Part shown: positions 54,688 through 57,231 of the stretch, piece after piece
Numbering within the stretch: position 1 is the stretch's first letter
How the letters are laid out: every line of letters starts with the position of its first letter
Assembly: GCA_002317295.1 (NCBI GenBank)
Contig: DCIY01000035.1
Location: 3,125 to 60,355 of the forward strand
Origin: Bacteroidales bacterium UBA1714
Lineage (GTDB): Bacteria; Bacteroidota; Bacteroidia; Bacteroidales; Paludibacteraceae
Reading direction: 5' to 3'
DNA: 57,231 bases
Notes under the pieces: model-generated
The model's database searches: none
Told to the model about the DNA's origin: nothing
What the model saw: only the letters and a program-made list of their open reading frames with translations
Program-made: the position numbers and the translations under genes

Positions 54688-55338
54688 ATGGATATAAACG
54701 CGCTCATACGGCAATATTTTAATTCTATCAACACTCCAACTATAGATGTGTTTGATAATGACACTATCTATCCGCTATACCAAAAGGTTATTGGTGTCTT
54801 GACTTGCAATATGGAAATAGAAACAACAATGCTTCAGGCTTTGAGTTATTGTTTCTACGAGGTTTTGGATAATGTCTTAACTCACTCTGGAAAGATACTT
54901 GGCTCTGTATTGACCTATTATGATGCTGGCAAACAGTCGTTACGCGTATTGGTGGCAGATGATGGAATAGGTATTCAACAGTCTTTATCACAATACCCTA
55001 AATATGCTGGTATTTCCGAAGACGAGGCCTTAAAAGTGTGCATAGAAGACTCTGTCACCGACGGCAAGGGTATGGGGTTTGGTTTGTATTCTACATCATT
55101 GCTTGCAAAAAATGTAGGTATTCGGTTTGAAATCCATTCGGGAAGGCATAAGTTGCAACTGATAAATAATGAATTTGTAGTTACAGATGCAGAGCCATGG
55201 CAAGGGACGTTAGTGTTTTTGGAAGTACATACAAACAAAGAGATTGATCCAAATGCAGTGGTTGCTAATAGGACAGATTGCATTAGTCAATATAATGAAG
55301 AATTTTTAGATAAAGCAAAAATAGAGGATTTATGGTAA
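54688..55338 (+). CDS. GHKL-type ATP-binding protein
   Basis: 216 residues from ATG 54688. HATPase fold: N-box MLQALSYCFYEVLDNVLTHSG, G1 VADDGIGIQQ, G2 GKGMGFGLYSTSLLAKNVG. No dimerisation domain, receiver or membrane segment, so it is a stand-alone anti-sigma/MutL-like ATPase. Its stop overlaps the next gene (STAS-like DUF4325), a recurring pair. Biological role unknown; by analogy with RsbW/STAS pairs it may phosphorylate or sequester a partner. Base composition is visibly more AT-rich than the genes before 54.5 kb, suggesting acquisition by transfer. Confidence 0.85.
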   Translation: MDINALIRQYFNSINTPTIDVFDNDTIYPLYQKVIGVLTCNMEIETTMLQALSYCFYEVLDNVLTHSGKILGSVLTYYDAGKQSLRVLVADDGIGIQQSLSQYPKYAGISEDEALKVCIEDSVTDGKGMGFGLYSTSLLAKNVGIRFEIHSGRHKLQLINNEFVVTDAEPWQGTLVFLEVHTNKEIDPNAVVANRTDCISQYNEEFLDKAKIEDLW

Positions 55339-55628
55339 ATTTTGATTTTATACAATTTGGTAAGGACTTAGGAACGCGTCAATTGGGTGCTAAGGCTCGC
55401 TTGGCGTTGCTCCCTCTGTTGCAAAATAACGATAAGGTGGTATTGAACTTTGGCGGTGTGAACGTGGTATCCAACTCCTTTGCAGACGAGTGTCTTGCCA
55501 AGTTACTCATTGAAATGTCATTGGATGATTTAAAAAGGAAGACTACTTTTGCCGGACTTAATCCTGTAGCTAAAGAAAGCGTATTAACTGCTTTGCAGCG
55601 CCGTTATTTGGCTATGCAGACAGTGTAA
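55332..55628 (+). CDS. STAS-like (DUF4325) protein
   Basis: 98 residues. The pattern VVLNFGGVNVVSNSFADECLAKLL, with a nearby Ser/Asn run and helix, is the DUF4325 STAS-like signature. The gene overlaps the upstream GHKL gene by 7 nt, so they are translated together. Partner-type regulation is inferred from the family pair. Confidence 0.8.
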   Translation: MVNFDFIQFGKDLGTRQLGAKARLALLPLLQNNDKVVLNFGGVNVVSNSFADECLAKLLIEMSLDDLKRKTTFAGLNPVAKESVLTALQRRYLAMQTV

Positions 55629-55660
55629 CTGTATAGTCCCTCTCCAATCGGACTAAAAAC
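55628..55660 (+). other. Imperfect hairpin after STAS-like gene
   Basis: CTGTATAGTCC pairs with GGACTAAAAACAG (one bulge) around a C-rich loop. It is not followed by a T-run, so it is not a typical terminator. A matching shape (AGTTCC/GGAACT) follows the next gene at 56048-56067. Confidence 0.6.
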
Positions 55661-55668
55661 AGACTGGT

Positions 55669-55702
55669 CGTCCACCACCGGACGTAAAATGGCGGACATA
55701 TA
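55669..55702 (+). repeat. Island repeat, copy 2
   Basis: GTCGTCCACCACCGGACGTAAAATGGCGGACATAT (given in two parts: GTCGTCCACCACC and GGACGTAAAATGGCGGACAT). The right half is identical to copy 1 across GGACGTAAAATGGCGGACATAT; the 5' GTCGTCC is shared with copy 3. Confidence 0.85.
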
Positions 55703-55739
55703 TTGAAATTATTGGACAAACTAAAAACATATTGTTATT

Positions 55740-56042
55740 ATGCCAGAAATTAGTAGTTTTTATGGAATAGACATTTATATGTACATGAATGAACACCAAC
55801 CACATATGAAAGAGGAATTGTTATATGTCGTGAATGCGGAGTATGTGAAGGACTATATTCTTCGCCTCACGTTTAATGACGGAAAGGTTAAATTGGTTGA
55901 CTTTCTGCCTTTGGCTCAAGAGGGAATATGTACCAAGTTACAAGATATGGCCTATTTTAAGTCTTTTAGATTAGATCCATGGACTGTAGATTGGAATAAT
56001 GAAATAGGCTTTGCTCCTGAATATCTATATAATCAGGCTTAA
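55740..56042 (+). CDS. DUF4160 stub fused to DUF2442 protein
   Basis: 100 residues. Residues 1-22 (MPEISSFYGIDIYMYMNEHQ) match the very start of DUF4160 proteins, which are normally about 80 residues long. The rest (YVVNAEYVKDYILRLTFNDGKVKLVDFLPLA ... SFRLDPWTVDWNNEIGFAPEYLYNQA) is a complete DUF2442 domain. These two domains are usually encoded by adjacent genes, so this looks like a deletion fusion between them. Often seen in mobile or toxin-antitoxin-like contexts; role not established. AT-rich. Confidence 0.8.
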   Translation: MPEISSFYGIDIYMYMNEHQPHMKEELLYVVNAEYVKDYILRLTFNDGKVKLVDFLPLAQEGICTKLQDMAYFKSFRLDPWTVDWNNEIGFAPEYLYNQA

Positions 56043-56047
56043 CTCAT

Positions 56048-56067
56048 AGTTCCCTACCTCTGGAACT
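56048..56067 (+). other. Small hairpin after DUF2442 gene
   Basis: AGTTCC paired with GGAACT with an 8-nt loop and no T-run; same position relative to its gene as the hairpin at 55628-55660. Confidence 0.55.
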
Positions 56068-56080
56068 GAAATACAAGAGG

Positions 56081-56112
56081 GTCGTCCTACCGCGAGACGT
56101 AAAATGGCGGAG
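56081..56112 (+). repeat. Island repeat, copy 3 (diverged)
   Basis: GTCGTCCTACCGCGAGACGTAAAATGGCGGA in two parts: GTCGTCCTACCGC and GAGACGTAAAATGGCGGA. Shares GACGTAAAATGGCGGA with copies 1 and 2 but differs in the left stem. Confidence 0.8.
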
Positions 56113-56468
56113 AAGCTGAGGTAGCGATCTCAGCAGCAGAGTTTATCCCGACCAGTCGGGATGAAAGTCCTGCAAGACATAATAAAAAAGCGAGACGCCG
56201 CAAGGCTATCGCGAAAGGCGTTTACTAACGCTTTGATCTTGGCTATTCTGAATCCGGAAAATTCAAGACTTTGTGACCGAGACGAAGTAACAGTAGATGC
56301 TTGCGTATGGAAATATCCGTATGCCATTGCTATATCTATATGGTATAGTTTGTGGCTTACGTATATACATACCGCGCAGGCTCTGTGTTGCTCGAAACTG
56401 TCACAAAAGGCACTTTCCGGAGCCTAGAATAGCAGGGACGAACAACAATTCGGAACCTGCGTTTTTTT
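56113..56468 (+). ncRNA. Candidate structured noncoding RNA upstream of methyltransferase
   Basis: This roughly 355-nt stretch has no convincing gene (one 88-residue frame at 56161 lacks any recognisable domain). It holds several hairpins: GCTGAG/CTCAGC (56115-56134), TCCCGA/TCGGGA (56146-56161), GCGTT/AACGC (56218-56231), an imperfect palindrome GCGTATGG...CCGTATGC, and GCCATTGCTATA pairing with TATAGTTTGTGGC. It ends with a strong terminator hairpin plus T-run at 56432-56468. No promoter of the usual type was found at its start. I infer an RNA element or leader; the identity is unknown. Confidence 0.45.
56432..56468 (+). terminator. Intrinsic terminator before methyltransferase gene
   Basis: Stem GCAGG/CCTGC with inner CGAA/TTCG pairing, followed by seven T residues. 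It lies only about 30 nt before ATG 56500. Confidence 0.8.
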
Positions 56469-56499
56469 GTGCCAAGATTCAAGGCTAAAGACAAGAATC

Positions 56500-57174
56500 A
56501 TGGCACAGGCAGCAGACAATACAACTGAAGCGACACGTCAGGTAAAATCCAAAGAGCGTGTCCAGCAACATGGCGAAGTGTTTACCAATCCGCGTGAGGT
56601 AAACGCTATGCTCGATTTGGTGAAACATGAGACCGAGCGTATCGACTCGCGGTTCTTGGAGCCCGCCTGTGGCGACGGCAATTTCCTGATAGAGATACTC
56701 AGACGCAAACTAGCAATCTGCCGCAGTTATGTAGAGCAGAAGAAGTGCACCCAGTTGGAGTATGAGAAGAATGCCGTGTTGGCGGTCAGCAGTATCTATG
56801 GTATTGAACTTTTGCCCGACAACGCCGAAGCCTGTCGTGAACGATTGCTCACGTATTTCAAGGCGGAATACGCTGCACTTTATCCCCAAACACAAAAGGC
56901 AGAATGTATCGAAAGTATTCGCTATCTCTTGAGCCAAAACATTATTATCGGTAATGCGTTGGATTACCATCGTGTGGACAAGCCAAACGAGTGGATTACC
57001 GTCTCAGAGTGGAGTCTGTTAGGTAACGGGATGATGAACCGCCGAGACTATGAGTTCAGTTATCTGGTGGGTGATAGTGCCGAAGCCGATTTATTCTCGG
57101 ATCTGCCGTGTAAGACTTATCCGCCAGTACATTTTTTGCAACTTAACCCCCAATCGTATGGAGAAAGACTATAA
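56500..57174 (+). CDS. DNA methyltransferase N-terminal subunit (restriction-modification-like)
   Basis: 224 residues from ATG 56500. KSKERVQQHGEVFTNPREVNAMLDLVKHE and RFLEPACGDGNFLIEILRRKLAI, the latter holding SAM-binding motif I, are typical of N6-adenine methyltransferases of restriction-modification loci. A catalytic NPPY-type motif is not present in this reading frame, so it may be one part of a split enzyme or depend on the next gene. It overlaps the next gene by 17 nt (57158-57174). It likely belongs to a mobile defence locus continuing past the window. Confidence 0.8.
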   Translation: MAQAADNTTEATRQVKSKERVQQHGEVFTNPREVNAMLDLVKHETERIDSRFLEPACGDGNFLIEILRRKLAICRSYVEQKKCTQLEYEKNAVLAVSSIYGIELLPDNAEACRERLLTYFKAEYAALYPQTQKAECIESIRYLLSQNIIIGNALDYHRVDKPNEWITVSEWSLLGNGMMNRRDYEFSYLVGDSAEADLFSDLPCKTYPPVHFLQLNPQSYGERL

Positions 57175-57231
57175 TCCCGATGTGCTCAATTGCATTGCCA
57201 ACTTGAGCAATGACGAGGTGTTCACTCCTCC
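57158..57231 (+). CDS. Start of second methyltransferase/restriction gene, cut by window edge
   Basis: ATG at 57158 opens a frame MEKDYNPDVLNCIANLSNDEVFTPP that runs off the right edge. LSNDEVFTPP resembles the N-terminus of Eco57I-type restriction-modification methylases in Bacteroidales, by memory. It begins inside the 3' end of the preceding methyltransferase gene. Confidence 0.65.
   Translation, partial: MEKDYNPDVLNCIANLSNDEVFTP

Noticed and set aside
54606..56112. Classical integron attC sites
   Set aside because: The repeats lack the RYYYAAC/GTTRRRY boxes, and no integrase gene is in the window; only a cassette-like layout is claimed.
56161..56427. 88-codon plus-strand frame in the noncoding stretch
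   Set aside because: No recognisable domain, overlaps several hairpins, and its end runs into the terminator region; composition looks noncoding.

Overview
The window comes from a Bacteroidales chromosome (phylum Bacteroidota). Evidence: many transcription starts have the Bacteroidetes promoter TTG-N20-TAnnTTTG; SD-like sites are mostly absent; there is an RND/AraC locus, many lipoproteins, a DUF6242 lipoprotein, C69 and U32 peptidases, and secreted proteins with Bacteroidales C-terminal modules (a CDS-VTL repeat and a short NG-L-I tail). The family cannot be fixed from sequence alone; a Paludibacteraceae-like gut or rumen lineage is possible.

Layout. 1-3.4 kb: a secreted metallophosphoesterase (cut by the left edge) divergent from a secreted beta-helix-like protein. 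3.5-10.5 kb: a membrane-bound AraC-type regulator divergent from a tripartite RND efflux operon. 10.5-12.8 kb: a polysaccharide-deacetylase-like protein and a convergent glycosyltransferase. 12.9-18.3 kb: a six-gene operon joining an amino-acid-type ABC transporter (binding protein fused to permease; ATPase fused to an anti-sigma-like HATPase domain), a lipid-kinase-like protein, a SpoIIE phosphatase, an RsbW-like kinase and a STAS protein. This is the most interesting candidate system. 18.4-19.8 kb: four tRNAs (Leu-TAA, Gly-GCC, Leu-CAG, Leu-GAG) and a TtcA-like thiolase. 19.8-28.3 kb: NUDIX regulator, DUF6242 lipoprotein, formyl-THF cyclo-ligase, a hypothetical, prenyl synthase, ddl, C69 peptidase and a MATE pump. 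28.4-36.3 kb: tmRNA, a U32/Ntn-hydrolase fusion, acpP, mutL and a TPR lipoprotein. 36.3-43.5 kb: a pyrE-like gene with an eroded active site, SRPBCC protein, psd, deoC, secreted repeat protein, recA, FAD oxidoreductase and tcdA. 43.4-49.1 kb: topB, Wzz- and Wza-like polysaccharide export genes and a secreted protein. 49.2-54.5 kb: a periplasmic glycosidase/LD-carboxypeptidase fusion, recF, an NtrC-type regulator and an MBL-fold hydrolase.

54.5-57.2 kb is an AT-rich accessory island: a GHKL ATPase plus STAS-like DUF4325 pair, a DUF4160/DUF2442 hybrid, then the start of a DNA methyltransferase (restriction-modification-like) locus. A conserved hairpin repeat stands before each small gene unit, and a structured, terminator-ended noncoding stretch lies just before the methyltransferase. 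The repeats give the island the look of a modular cassette array, though they do not match the classical integron attC consensus.

Other themes: low-complexity tandem repeats sit between genes and also in frame inside three conserved enzymes; there are several unusual fusions; and two enzyme-like proteins (pyrE-like and lipid-kinase-like) have altered catalytic motifs.
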